The notes beneath the pieces are model-generated. The model made no database searches. It saw nothing but the letters and a program-made list of their open reading frames with translations, and was not told the DNA's origin. Positions 1 through 12,477 of a stretch of DNA of 64,000 bases are shown here, piece after piece (positions within the stretch are counted from its first letter, which is position 1; each line of letters starts with the position of its first letter). Source of the DNA: Klebsormidium nitens. Taxonomy: Eukaryota; Streptophyta; Klebsormidiophyceae; Klebsormidiales; Klebsormidiaceae. The position numbers were made by a program, and so were the translations under genes. The DNA is taken from NCBI GenBank assembly GCA_000708835.1, contig DF237016.1:179837-243836 (forward strand), read 5' to 3'.

Positions 1-36
1 AATATTGATTCCACAATTTGCAAACCAAGCGCTCAC

Positions 37-259
37 CTTTTATCCTCCCTGCTGTGGGGCCTTTTGCCCCAATCGCGTATGTGTCAATGACAAAGAAGAT
101 GAGCAGCGCCACCAACCCCACTGTGAACGACACCACACTGGCAAACGACTTGCCAGAGACTCTGCCCAAAGAAGAATTCACACCAGTCTGGAAGCTCAGG
201 GCAATGCCAGAGAGCACCACCAGGACGCACCCCACTGCAACCAAAGCGCCGGAAGCCAT
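37..259 (-). CDS. DMT/YdcZ-like membrane protein, first exon (partial)
   Basis: The ATG is at 257-259 and the exon reads leftwards for 74 codons to a GTGAGC splice donor just below position 37, so the rest of the gene lies outside the window. The peptide has two hydrophobic segments (about residues 4-22 and 43-60) separated by a short loop containing FQTGVNSSLGR. A helix followed by QxGxNxxLGR and then a second helix opening with VSF is the arrangement I know from the YdcZ (DUF606) branch of the drug/metabolite transporter superfamily, which is mostly bacterial. The predicted product is a small integral membrane protein; substrate unknown. Only one exon is visible and the family call rests on one motif, so it is tentative. 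Confidence 0.5.
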
Positions 260-2194
260 CTCCGACCAACTGCGCTTGAAGGCTACTTTACTGAACGGAT
301 CTATAGCAGAGCTCAAGGTTGTCGCAGCGCAAGTGGCAACCTAATGCAGCATTGTGGCAAAGCCCCCCCCTTATAACTACCAGATGAGTCGCCCAATGAT
401 CTACTGCAGCAGATTGATCTTCTTCACAGTCTCAGAGGCATACGGTGTCCGCTACAAATCAGACAAAGGGCTGTCAGAGGTGCCTTTGCCATTGGTGCCA
501 TGGAGGTGCAAGCACCTATGCTCATCTAGTAGGCACTGCTGCGTCCGCTTTCTGGGTGCCATGGAGCTTGAATGTTGGAGTGGGCCGCATGCAGGCTCCG
601 AGTCCTGGTGCATTGCCAATGGTTCCGCTCGAGATGGCATGCTACACCCTGGCCGGTACGTACCGCACGTAAACTTCAGCACCTATACCTACTCTGTGGG
701 TAGTAACCGGTACCGGTACCTGGCACCTGGAGTAATCATTGCGGCCCGCAGGTGTCAGCAACCTGCGGCCGCGGCCAGTCCTGCGCGCGTGGCAGGGCGG
801 TTCAAGTTGAGATGCTATTCATACGGGCCGACGGTCAATTGTGCACTCGTGCAACGCAAATCTGGACATTGGCCGGAGAGGTTAATCATCACAAATCAGA
901 GCACCTGTGTAATTGTAATCTGCAGGGTTTATAACAAGAAGTGACCATTGTAACTTGCAGGGTCTTGATAGTGTAATGCCTGGCCATTGAAGATAGGTAC
1001 GCTGGAGATATGATTGGCGCGAGGATCAGGTTTAGCATAAAACGTATTAGGCGTCTGCATGAAGGACGAGCTTCTGTGGCTCATATGCTTGTCCTTGTAT
1101 ACGCCAATGAATTCATGAGTCATGTGCATGTGCTAATTTTGACTCATTATTACGCATGTGTCATGATGAATCATGAGTTATGCTGCCATTTAGAGTATTG
1201 CAAAAAGGTGCACGCTGGATTGAGCCAGAATGGAGAAAAGAAAGTCAGGAGTCATAAGCACTGCCGACTTTTCGAGACGGCTCTTTTAACCATAGAAGCG
1301 ATTCCACGCAACCTTTCTAAGACGAACGGTGGCTGGACTTTTGAAACTATTTGCACTATTATTTTCATTGTCGATCTACAATTTTGCAGCAATACTCTGA
1401 TCAAAATTGTACGCACTTCCTGAGATGCCTTACATACGCACTTTTATGCAGACACAGATTCTACTCTACTCTAATAGCCGCTTATCTGTCGAAGCCGCGA
1501 TTTAATTCAAGCATTGGACCCGCCAATATAGCCGTCCCTAGCCCTATACAATATCCGGTCTACTAAGCTACATGGACATACCTAAGCTCTTACGTTTATT
1601 CGACGGAGATCGATGAATACTGAACCGTCAGCTGCGTGCGTACTACTTCCCTACTTGTTCTCGAATTTGTCTCCTACTCTTAAAAGCGACTGTCTCCGCG
1701 AAAGCTTCCGAATCTACTTCTCGTTCAATCCCGGCTGCACTGTGACGCCATTCAAAGTGTTGGCTTCTCACTTTGTGTACATACAGGGTGGCCTGCAACT
1801 TCAGTCTGCGGAAGAAGAAGAAAATGCCTTGCACTTCGCTATTCTCGAGCTTCAGGCGCCTCTAGGCTGCCAGCGTTGTCTACAATGCTATCAACAATCG
1901 AGGCACAAGCGAGCATCCACAGGCAACGGCTTGGAACGCAATCCGTACGTGACAGCAACAGGTCTGGATGAAGGCGAACAAAAACACCAGCCTACAGAAT
2001 CGAGAAAGGCGGATGTACCCGTTCCGGCACTCCGAGCCGTTGGATAAAGATTGAACGCTGTTTCGAGCGACAGCGCCTCGATTCCTACAGTCAATTTACT
2101 GCTCTAATTCCGCTTAAGAACCGGACTTAGTGTTTGATGAAAATTTTGCGAAAGAATGTGCTTAACGTGGTGCACCGGGGTCTGAAGGGATCCC
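260..2194. other. Intergenic stretch, no supported gene
   Basis: About 1.9 kb lies between the start of the YdcZ-like gene and the 3' end of the stress-protein gene. An open frame of about 144 codons at 1613-2047 (+) and overlapping antisense frames show no domain and no convincing splice structure. GGTAC-rich simple sequence occurs at 655-725. I see nothing else. Confidence 0.5.
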
Positions 2195-5100
2195 TCACCA
2201 CGGCTTGAACATCCTCGCGGATGGCCACGGCTTGAGCGCGGCTACCTCCATCACGAGCTGCTTCACCCGCCGCTCCGCCTCCTCGCGCTTGCGCTTCTCT
2301 GTCAGGAACGCCCTGCAGAACGAAAGTACCCTGCGTTACCTCTAAGTCTTTGGATCCAAAACAAGATCGGAAGTTAGGGACTAGTGGAACAGCTACGCAG
2401 AAGCAGTCTCGAGGCTGACCGAAAGCAAGGCCTCCGGAATCATTTCAATCAAAGCTTCAGTAAGCCAGCGAGTCCGTAAGTCAGTGAGCCAGCGAGAATC
2501 GATCCTGGCGATCCGCTGGTGCAAAAGCGACCGATTCTGAGACATTGGACTTTCGCCGTTTCGTGTCACCCACAACTTTTCAAGAAACATACCTAGCCGT
2601 CAACTTCTGTGAGAATTTTTTCGTAACCGGACTTGTGCGCCGCTGCCCGCTGAGAACACGGGACGCTTTACTGGCAAAGTTTTGCCAAGGAGCAGTTCGA
2701 ACACCTTTGTCTAACGTTGGTCAGGATTGCCCGCTCGTCGTCTTTCCTCACCGCACCGCCTGCATATCTCACCTCTCTAGTTGCTCGGCCTGCCCGGCAA
2801 TGTGCCCCAGCTCCCAGTCCCGCAGCTCGTTGATCTCTTTCAGCAGCGTCACCTGTTGCCGCAGCTCCGCGATCAACGCCTCCTGTTGTGCCACGTGTCT
2901 TACCAGGGACGGCGCAGACCCTTGCGGCGTACAGGCGCCACGTGTCAAGGCCTGACTTGCCGGGCTGTTCAGAGATTCGGACGACTGGCGGCTTGCGGTC
3001 TCGGCGGGGTCGCCGATACTTGTGGGCGTCTGCGGCAAATCCCCGACAAACGTGGGCGAGTCGGGCTCAGAGACGGGGAAGAGGGGGGCTTCTTCTTTTC
3101 TGCCGGCCAGACGTGACTTTCGCCTACGATCACGAAACCCGTCCTTTGCAACCAAACTCGAATGGAAGGGCTGCGTTTGCACGGAACCAGCTGCTGATTT
3201 TGCGCTGCTTTGTCGAATTGAGGGACTGGCGGATTGAACCGGTTGCTGGACCCCAAACCCCGGTTGCACATCCCCTCCAGCCGTGCTTGCCCCTTCTCTG
3301 CGTGGGGAATCGCCCTCCGATTCCCCGACATCTGTCAGGCGGCCTCCGTAGAAAAGTCCCGTAACTGCCGGGCGCTTTGGGGACGCTTTCTCGTCCAAAT
3401 ACTCGTTCGTATCAGGGAGCGAGAAGAGGTCCAGATCCTGGGAGATCGTCCGAGGAGTGTCCCGAAGGGCCGGCCTGCTGACGTCAGCTCCCAAAGCTTC
3501 GTCGGCCGCTTCGGATAGGGAGCGGCTGCTGGCTGACGAGGCTGACGAAGCGGGTTCGACGGGCGCCGTTTTGAAAGAATCGGCGCTGGTCGCCCTCCGC
3601 AGAGACTCCTCGGCGTCGAAGTGCCTGAATAACGAGCACGATAACTGGGGTCAATTTTGCTGACATCCACCCTTGAGGTGCTGGTGAAATTGACCGGTTG
3701 CAGCTTGGACTTTGTTGGTCGTTTTTCGCTGACTGCTCACAATGCGTGAGCGATTCAAATCCTGCCACGTGTCGAATCGGCTCCCGTCATCAGGGGGTCA
3801 AGAATGTTCCACACCTGCAACTTTACCCTTTACATCGGAGCTTGAAATTGACAACAGACCTGGTGAGAGCTATGTAAGAAGTACTGTTAACCCTAATCAA
3901 AGCGTTCACCCCGTTTCTCTGGAGCAGAATCGAGCAGAATTGGCAAACGCTCAAGCCGTTTCCTGAAGGAAGGCCTCAGATCCTCAATTTCGAGGAAATT
4001 TGTCAAAGGTCCACGCAACGTCAACGAGTGACTTGTCCGCACCGAGAGACCTCAAGATTGCCGATGCTCCGGTCTGTCAGGAGCTTGACACGCTGCTCCG
4101 GTCGGTTTAAGAGCTTGGCAAGCCGCCTGAAGGTCAACCAACTCACTGAAAAGAGAGTGCTCCAGCGTCAGATGCTGGCACGACCGCCTCCGCCGGAACT
4201 ATCTCCGACGGAATGTCCTGGGACTCTCGCCTCTCCTTGCCAGCTGTCGGGCTTTCTTTGTTTCCGAAGCGAGGCCCGCCCAGTTGGATCATCGCCACTT
4301 TGGCATGGAATGTCGAGCGCTGCTTCTCATCAACGAGGATGACATGGCACGAGGCGGCCTGGCAAATCCGGGCTGTCAGACCGGGCTTCTTTCGTGGCCT
4401 GTGAAAAAGGAAGAGAGGCATTTAATAAAACTCTGCGATCTTTACGAGGACCTTCCGAAGTTTGTTCAGGACGCGTCGTATCAACCGCGCTATTTCTATG
4501 GAGTGTACAGAGGTTTGTCAAAGCAAGTGGACGTGCAGCCTAGGCTCGCTTTTTAGGGCTCGTCTTTTTGGACTTAAGCGAAACGCTGATCTACGAAAAG
4601 ATTCGTTTCACCGTCATTCGAGAACAGCGCCTTGACACTCCTTCACTGGCACAGATTGGCACCTGACATAAATTTCTGCTTGGCAAGGGACAAAGACGGT
4701 TTTTGGTCGGTCCAACAGAGTCTCTCGAGCTGCTGCCGATAAATCCACGAGAACCAAAATAAATTCAAGTCAGAATCCACTGCGGGAACGCACCGCAGGC
4801 TGAACTTGGCGGGTTGGCTGGTGCCCATGACGAGATGCGTGATGCCGTTCTGCTCCACCTTGCGCAGCAGCTCCGCCTCCCGCTGGTCGCACCGGCCAAC
4901 CTCGACTTTCGCAAACACCTGAAAGAGAACCAAAGCGTTCATCGGTACACTCAACGTACTCCCCAACTCAGACAAGAGTAGGCACAGGGCGAGCTCGGTT
5001 CAACTACCCCTGGCATCGAAGCTCAGGGATTGGAAACCATCATGAGGGTGAGAGCCTGCGCAGATTGGTTAGAGAGACTGGGACGCTGAAGGGAAGGTCA

Positions 5101-6417
5101 AGAGAGGACTTGTCCAGCGCTAACTACAGAACCGAAAAGAAAAAGCAAAGCATTCGGGCAACCAGATTCGAAAGGTGCTACAGTAGGACGTCGATGCTTG
5201 TGCAAGATGTGACAAGTCTCAAGGGACTTCCGGGACAAGGGGCATCGCCTAAGCCTCGATTGTGGCACGGGTAAAAACAAGTTTATGCAAAGGCAGTGTT
5301 ATGTGAGCTCTTGGGAATCACGCGTGTCTTATTGGTTGGAGGTCCCCTACTAACTTCTTCTGGAAAAATTAGTTTATTTGGGGGAGATACAAGTTGAAAC
5401 CATTTCATTTAACCAAGGCATAAGCAAATCCAGTATCCTATAATACTGACAAGCACGTTACGATACTGTAAGGCTGGAAAAATCCAAAGGCCCCTAGGAG
5501 GGGTTTGACGTACTTTTTGTAACGGAGTACGTATCCTAATCTACAGAGTGCCGCTTGCAATTAGACATGGACTATGTTTCAAAGCCCTTGCGTATTTCCT
5601 GCTGCAAATAAAGCAGGTTTTGATCGAACAGCTCTTGCCCCGACTAGGAGACCCAGGGTATCTAGCACGAGACCAAACCCCACTTTGCTTTAAGGCCCAC
5701 CTTTTTGCTTATACAAAAACGCTGGCAGCTGCGCAGCAGAGACGTCGCATTATGGACTGCCACCGCGTTGTGTGCTCTCTGCATCTCTGGCGCCACCTTC
5801 AGATAGGGAACCATGCCCGCTGCACAAAGTTGAATAACCAAGAGCTTTTAGAGACGCCCGTGTCTGCTTTTCAAGAAGTCGGTGCGGATGGGCTCCAACT
5901 CCAGTGACGATGTATTTTCTCGACACGAGTAATGATTGAATATCAACTTGATCAAGTGGTAGACCAGACAGTCAGCATTTGGAACAGATCTGCGGCAGCC
6001 AGTTTTCAAGTGCCTATCGTGGTTGATAGCCTTTCATGATTCTTCCATGGGTGGTGTGCAAGATTCTGACAACATACCATGTAGGGAGTATGTCCAACCT
6101 AGCTGTTCGCAGCAGCTAGCATGACTGCCACTCATCATGCTTTTGACCACAGCATTGACTTGACAGCTGTTTCAACAAGTTGGATACAACTAAGAAACGC
6201 CTTCGATGGATCCCTTACTTGTTACTGGGATCAGCTTTGGGGTCTTGACCAAGTGGTAGAGCAGCACTTGGTCCCCTTCGCGGATGAGGTTCTCAGTGGC
6301 CCATTCTAGAGCCGCTCTGCTCTCAGGCGAATCGTTAACAGCAATCAACACTCTGTACCTGTACAACGGCGACTGCGGCTGTCTTTCCGTCCCATGCCCT
6401 GTCCCGCTCTCCCCCAT
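2195..6417 (-). CDS. Universal stress protein domain with long coiled-coil tail
   Basis: Six exons keep frame from ATG to stop: 6219-6417, 5701-5819, 4794-4918, 4147-4398, 2773-3624 and 2195-2312, giving 554 residues. All introns are GT-AG. Exons 1-4 build a Usp alpha/beta fold: VLIAVNDSPESRAALEWA near residues 23-40 (strand 1, helix 1), a helix ending LLRSCQRFC, KVEVGRCDQREAELL, then THLVMGTSQP and LTARICQAASCHVILVD. This is the order seen in plant Usp domains, including those fused to U-box kinases. The canonical GxxGx9G ATP-binding motif is not evident. No kinase or U-box follows; instead there is a Ser/Pro-rich disordered stretch (about 160-460) and a heptad-like coiled coil over the last 80 residues (QQEALIAELRQQVTLLKEI, then EKRKREEAERRVKQL). 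The domain is well supported; the role, perhaps stress-linked scaffolding, is inference. Confidence 0.8.
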
Positions 6418-8468
6418 TGTTCAAAAGTTTGAAACAGGCTGTGGCTACTTTGTTCAACACTGCAGCTTCCTCGTAGTACCAGAAATGTGGGTTTGTTCCA
6501 GCAAGGTTGGTGTTGACTACAGCTGGTCAGATGCCGCCTGCTTTCAAACTGCCTTGCCCTTGTGCATGTGTTGCGTGATCTGACATGCCACCAGTCTTCT
6601 CTTCTGAGATCACCACTGCTACGACGAAGCAGATATTTACATGGCCTCTATTTTCTGGCCACTAGGGTACTGCAGAAGCTCTTCTTCTACATTCAATGGC
6701 TTTCTTCAACAGCATCCCGACGTAGACAGCTGGCGCTTCAAGAGGACCGAAATGGATCTCTCCTCATCCCAACTCATGCGCCGAGCTGGAGCTGCCCTCT
6801 ACTGCACTCCGCAGGATGCGATGGTGGTGTCGACGTGACAGCGCCCCTCGATGGCGTTCGCAACTAATGCGCAAGCAACGCGTGCAAACGAAAGGCGCCG
6901 GCGACTTGCAGAGAACTTCTCCAGAAGCACCCACCCTGTCTTCCGCTGCTACATTGGATTCTAATGCAATGTGGCAATGAATGGAGCTCAACTTCTGCCA
7001 CTGGCTCAATTCTAGAGATCCTGCAGCATTCCTGATCTATCACCACCTGCAAAGCTGCTGGTCAGGGGATATCATACGGGCTCCGACTGCAATGACATTG
7101 ACAGCCGCCATACCGCCCAAATCATGCAGAGATTACCTACCTACGAGGATCAGAAACGAGGCCGATGACTGCGGATCCCATCCGACCGCTCATTTGATGA
7201 TTGAGTGCATGTCGGCTGCTTTTCACCTAGCAAGAAGCAGCCGAATGACACATGCTTTTGCCAGACGTCGGCGCTACCGGTAGACTTGGCTGCAGCCTCA
7301 TCACTGCTAGATAACGCCAGCCTTTGCTTATGATATCCCTAGATTTGCGGGCTAGTACGTCACAAGAAGCAGGCGAAAGCACGCCAGGTGTCGTTACTGC
7401 ATTCAACGAAGAGATTTTCGACTTTGGGCCGAGCTTCCTGTTCCTCTTGAAGCATCTGCACCGTTCACAGAAATGCATCGACGGGACAGAATCCATGATC
7501 ATGCTTTGCGCGCGTGCAACCACCGTAAGAATCGCCGGAGTGACGAGTCTGCCTGGCATGGCCCATGAACCTGGAGTCTGGCATGACGAGTGCGTGTCTC
7601 CGTGCATGGCGTACCTAATAGGTACCTACCTACCTACCTTCTGAACTCATCAAAGCACATTGAAGTCGGATGCCAGCCGGCCCCAGCTAGGTGTAGGTAC
7701 GCCGGTACGGTAATCTAATATGAAATCATGCATGACACATCGGATTTCTTGCTCCTCTTGTATGTTGTCACGTAGACATGTACCTAGGTATGCTTGAAGC
7801 GTAGACATGCTGTACACAGGTCTACGGTGTACTGGCGTGTAGCCGCACCAGGTGAAACAGAGTACATCAGTACCTTGGTTGTTAAGAATGCAATATTGAG
7901 GGAACTTTGCAACTTGAAGTTCAGTAGTATTCAGGGCCCTGCAAATGCTGCGTTAGCATTGTCAAAAAGGACGCTTGAAGATCAGTGTGGCATATAATCC
8001 ACATAGGTACCTAGGTAGATTGCTGATTTATTAATGACTCCATCAGTTTGTCATTTGACTGACTTGAATGCGACATGTGACAGCAGTATCGTATGTCAGC
8101 ACACTCGTCTGCCATGAGTATCGAGAAGCCGCTTGGCACGGAACACTGAGGTATTCAAAGAAAACACCAAGCTTCCAGTCTCGTACTGAATGGTCGCACT
8201 CGAAGACGATCACCTCATCCTGGGAACGTAATCTTGCCTGAGTGGCCGCTGTCAGTAGCTGGATATCCGCCTTGTCTAGCGTGGTTTCAAAGGAAAAGCG
8301 AAGAAGCGAGGTCCTGTGGGGGTCCTGTTTGAGCACATGGTGTTCGAACAGGGACTCGAGTCTTAGTAGTACAGGCTAGCTGCTCTCTTGAGACATTTGC
8401 TCATGAATTAAAAGCTGCAACTTTAAAGCCCGATAGACTCTGGACCATCCGGTGGGAATTGACCAGTG
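6418..8468. other. Divergent intergenic region
   Basis: About 2 kb separates the start of the stress-protein gene (-) from the cyclin-like gene (+), so both promoters probably lie here. Short CTAC/GGTAC simple repeats occur near 7612-7636, 7692-7710 and 8003-8018. A 97-codon antisense frame at 8043-8336 has fairly coding-like composition but begins at GTG and has no recognisable domain; I do not call it. Confidence 0.45.
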
Positions 8469-10451
8469 ATGGCCGATTGTCGCCCACATAAGCAGTCGTT
8501 TCGGGCTGGCAGTCACACATCAACTTGCTTCGGCCAATTGGATTCAAAAACGGAGATGCCGCATGCGGCCGCCCTCCGGACAATGCTGCGGGAGTGGCGG
8601 CACGCCCCGTGCTTCACGAATGCCAACACCCGTGATGCTGACGGACAAAAGTTTGATGTTGACAGTCGTCTAAACGGGGGGGCAGAAGAACAGGAGGCAA
8701 TCGCTGATTGGTCGGCAGAAACAGGGAACCAAAAATGGGCTGCGCTGGTTTTGACTTTGCATAGAGACGGCCGATACGACCTGAAACGGGTCCAGTCTCA
8801 GAAGAGGGCAGCAAGGAAGCCGCACTGGGATTCGAGCACGGCACGAAAGGCTACAACTACTGTGCAGAATAGGCCGGAGTTGAATACACTGGCCAGGGCT
8901 TACGGCCAAACGCTGTTGGGTCGGAGTCAGCTTGGCACTGCCGCCAATTACCATGGGAGACAGCTCTTGAAAAGCAGAGGAGCAGAATGGAGCACCCAAA
9001 CGGCGAGGAGTCGGGGTTTGGCTGAAAACGGCTTCGATTTAGGAGGAGTAAACAAAGGCACGTGTTGGAGCATGGCGTCAGCAGCAACCTCTTCACGACC
9101 CTCGGCGCCTGGCTTTGGTTCCGTAGTTTCCAGCGGCAGTGAAAGTAGAGAGGGAAGGAAAGGCCGGCAGAGGTGGCAGACTCCATTGAAAACCGGGTTT
9201 TTTCAAAAAACTTCTGCATACTGCTCTTGTGAGGAGGAGGATACGAGGTTACAAACCGTAGGGAGCTCTGACCAGTCCGGGAGATCGTCAGTCGAAATCG
9301 AACCCTGTGCTGACGTCAGCACAGGCCAGGTCCGCATAGAAGAACTAGAGGCGTCCACTAGCAAAATGCAAGAAGTCGACGGACTTGGGTTTGAGTCTGA
9401 TGAGGTGAGTTGTCCAGTTCCGGTTCGGACTTAAAAGAGCCGATGCTGTATGTTCACGGTAATGGGCAACGGGACGACTCTACTGCCGAGATCTAAGCAG
9501 ATGAGGAAGCCCCTTGACAGTTCGTGGACGATATTTGGAGGTTCGAACGCTGGAGATGAGTGTGCCCTCGAGACTTCAGCCAGAATTCGAAGAGTAAATG
9601 TCAAAACAGTGTGTCCGATTCTGGCTCCCGAGGGGCCTTTCTCACGAACCTACGGTTTCAGGATGGTTTGCGAAGCAGGCTTTACAGATCCGGCATCGGA
9701 TGCTTGCGACGACTTCGCAGAGTGCATACGTTGGTCCATCTGTTGCTGCAAGGTGTATGATTTCCACAGCCAAAGTCTGACGAAAGCACCTTCGTTTTGC
9801 AGGCGCGAGTTGCGGCAGGCAGTGGGCAGCTCCTTGGGCTTGTCTATCTGAAACGGAGCTTTCTTGACGGGATGGCAGCAACAGAAGCGGAGTACGACGT
9901 CTGGGTAAGCGGAATCGGACATGTACAGTTTTTTTTGTTTCATTGAAATGCAGAGGACGTTGGCCAGTCCTCTGATTCTATGCTCGCTGATGTCCATATC
10001 GTGCGAAAAGGTTGTGCTTTGATTTGACAAGTCCAACGGAAGAGTCTCAGGTCCAAATCTGTTGTTAAAATTTTTTAGCTGACTTCGACCATGCCAGGAG
10101 AGCGTCGCACATTAAGTCAAGATTGTGAATGAAATCGTTCGAAGAGCGTGTACGGACGTCTTTGACTTCATGGTTACGTTTTTCGATTTCGATGTGTGGC
10201 CCACCAGGAACAATTGCCGTTCACTTCGTCCGACAAAAAAAGCCTGAATTTCCGGTTGCGCTCAACTGCATTGCAAGGTTCACAGCTTTGTGGGGATTTT
10301 TGGCTCAGTCTGAACGGTCGGATTGGTATTGCCCTTTGCGGCCGTCGTTGATACTGGATTTTCCTTCCCGCAGATCTCGAACTTTCGAGCGCAGCTGCGG
10401 GGCATGCAGAGCCGACTGCAGAAGCACTGGGCCGTACATGACCCGAAATAA
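8469..10451 (+). CDS. Putative cyclin-box protein (exon model incomplete)
   Basis: The ATG is at 8469. Exon 1 (8469-9404) is 312 codons of disordered sequence and ends at a GTGAGT donor. Exons 9501-9752, 9803-9904 and 9954-10010 follow in phase 0. Together they read DDFAECIRWSICCCK, then ARVAAGSGQLLGLVYLKRSF, then DVWRTLASPLILCSLMS. A helix with LVYLKR followed by WRTL and a hydrophobic helix resembles the cyclin box (YLdR, then WRxLxxxxLLLAxK). A segment containing VNEIVRR and FFDFDVW at about 10125-10205 would suit the next cyclin helices, but I could not fix its splice sites. The proposed last exon (10374-10451, ending HWAVHDPK) has a clean acceptor and stop. Cyclin is tentative; that a real spliced gene is present is more secure. 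Confidence 0.45.
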
Positions 10452-12477
10452 CGAAAGCAGCCGGGAGTAGCCATTGCTGTGAAAAGCCCTAAAGCGTCTT
10501 TGAAAGCGGCATACATGATCCGATCACGGTCCTTTGCCCAAGGAAGTCCGGTTGTATGGAGTCGATGGGCGCAGGTTGCTTGAGGGGAGCCTGTTTTTCA
10601 TACTCAGATGTTGTGTAGATTAGCTTGGTAGAGATTCCAGTCTTTACGGGCAAAAAAGGGGCCGCCGTCCGCTAATACTGGGCTAGCACCTACGGTCAAA
10701 ATTCGCATGCTTAATGATTCATGGTGGCCGGATCATAATGCGCGGGAAATCGATGATAACAAGCATCAGGCGAGACTGCAAGCCTCTTGAAGGAGTCTGC
10801 CAGCAGTATGGTCCTGCATGCAGCGACGGTGATGCGAGTGTGGAGAGACGCAAAGAGTCCGATCGATCGGATGGCTTGGCCTACCTTGAATCTAGGTAGC
10901 TTGCGGCTTTCAGCAGATCGATCAATATAGATTACGTCGGCAATGGCCCGGCGAGAACGTAGGTTGGCAGCTGATGTCACTTAAACTCACTGGCTTATTG
11001 CAAGCGTTTACGCACGCATCCGGCCGGGGTTGCTGGAACGGGCCGGAGTTCCAAGCTAGGTAAAAGGCCGCCGCGGAGTCATAAGCACAGCATGATGATG
11101 CACAAGGAACTTATATATCAATGTGCTGGCATGTGTCATCATTCTTCATGCATGGGACTATAATGCTGCAACCGCGACCATATGGTGCAGGCTGTGTCCA
11201 ACGTGAGCCGGACACCTTCCCGTGCGACCCTATCGTGTCAATCTTGATCAACTTTACTGACAATCTTATGAATTGTAACGGCCGCCGGCTGTAGCAAGTG
11301 CGCAGCCAGACTGATCAGAGTCCTTAATTGTCGTGAGTTTTGTGAATTTTTGAGTGATTAAAGACTTGTTTGTTGCATGTACTAATAAGAGCATGTGACT
11401 CGGAATCTTCTAAAAAAAGCTCTTGTCTCGTACAGCGTGCCAGAAGCTCGCAACGAAGGACTTGAACTAAAACTATCCGCAATGCACTTTTCTGCACCAA
11501 ATACTTGAGGATTCATAAGGAGTGTACGTTGCACTTGTTTCTCACTTATCGGCATACTCTTACGATCCGACTGAAGGAGCTTGAATCTTGCATTTTCTCG
11601 TTTATCCTTCTAGCTTCTCTTCTCTACGAATTCTAGGACGCGAGCAATGACGGCTTCAGCGAGGCGCTGAAGGCCTGCTATCTAGGCAACAACATTGACG
11701 CAGAGTCTTTTCTGTGTATCAAAGGCACCTGCAGGAGGAAGGCACGTCTTCAGATGTCCCCAAAAGTCGTTAAAGTGCAAGCCTTTCTTAGATTGCCGCA
11801 AAAGTGCGTCACAAATATCTGTCCGGGCACAGACCTCCTGGTCAGTCCAACGTTAAGGCCACCGGGAATGGTCCTCTCAGACTTCAGAGTTTACCTCCGC
11901 TTGCAACGTTAACGGCAACACTTAGCGTAGCCACGAAGCCAGCAACTATGCAGGAGCACTGATACCATCCGTTGATTCACGGAAAGGCGGCGCGTCCTCA
12001 CCTGCTCTTCAGCGCCCGCTGACATGTTCATAAGAGCTACGTCCTTGTCCGCGGATCTGTATAGAAAGCAATTGCACCGGTCAGATTGTGGATTGAGGAT
12101 TTTTGCACTATATGCACAGACATACAGCTCTTTGTAGTGCCATCTTTACCCGACTCCTTGCACCGACTTCCTCGGCAAATCTCTCAAAAGCGGAACTGGA
12201 ATTCTTATTCGCGGAACGACCCTCCTATGCAACAGTCAAGAGAACATATGAATGATCTGACGGGGTCCCAATGAAAGCCCATCATCAATCAACGCTACGC
12301 CCCAAAATCTGGCTTGTGAAGATGAAGGCCACGTCTGTAATGCTCGCGCCCCATCTCGACAACTGAGGCCGAAAGGAACCGCCTAACTTTCGACTCTAGC
12401 CTGTCCGCCTCAAGCCACGGATGCGTCAAAGCAACTCCCCAGAAGAAATGTCTGAAGGCAGCAGCTGGCAGTGGATC
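10452..12477. other. Intergenic region between convergent genes, no gene seen
   Basis: About 2 kb lies between the 3' ends of the cyclin-like gene (+) and the transporter gene (-). Only short open frames occur and none shows a domain. I cannot exclude a further 3' exon of the transporter here. Confidence 0.4.

Noticed and set aside
1613-2047. 144-codon frame at 1.6-2.0 kb
   Set aside because: No domain, mixed composition, and equally long frames on the other strand.
8614-9219. Antisense frames over the cyclin-like exon 1
   Set aside because: The plus frame is longer, starts at ATG and ends at a strong GTGAGT donor.
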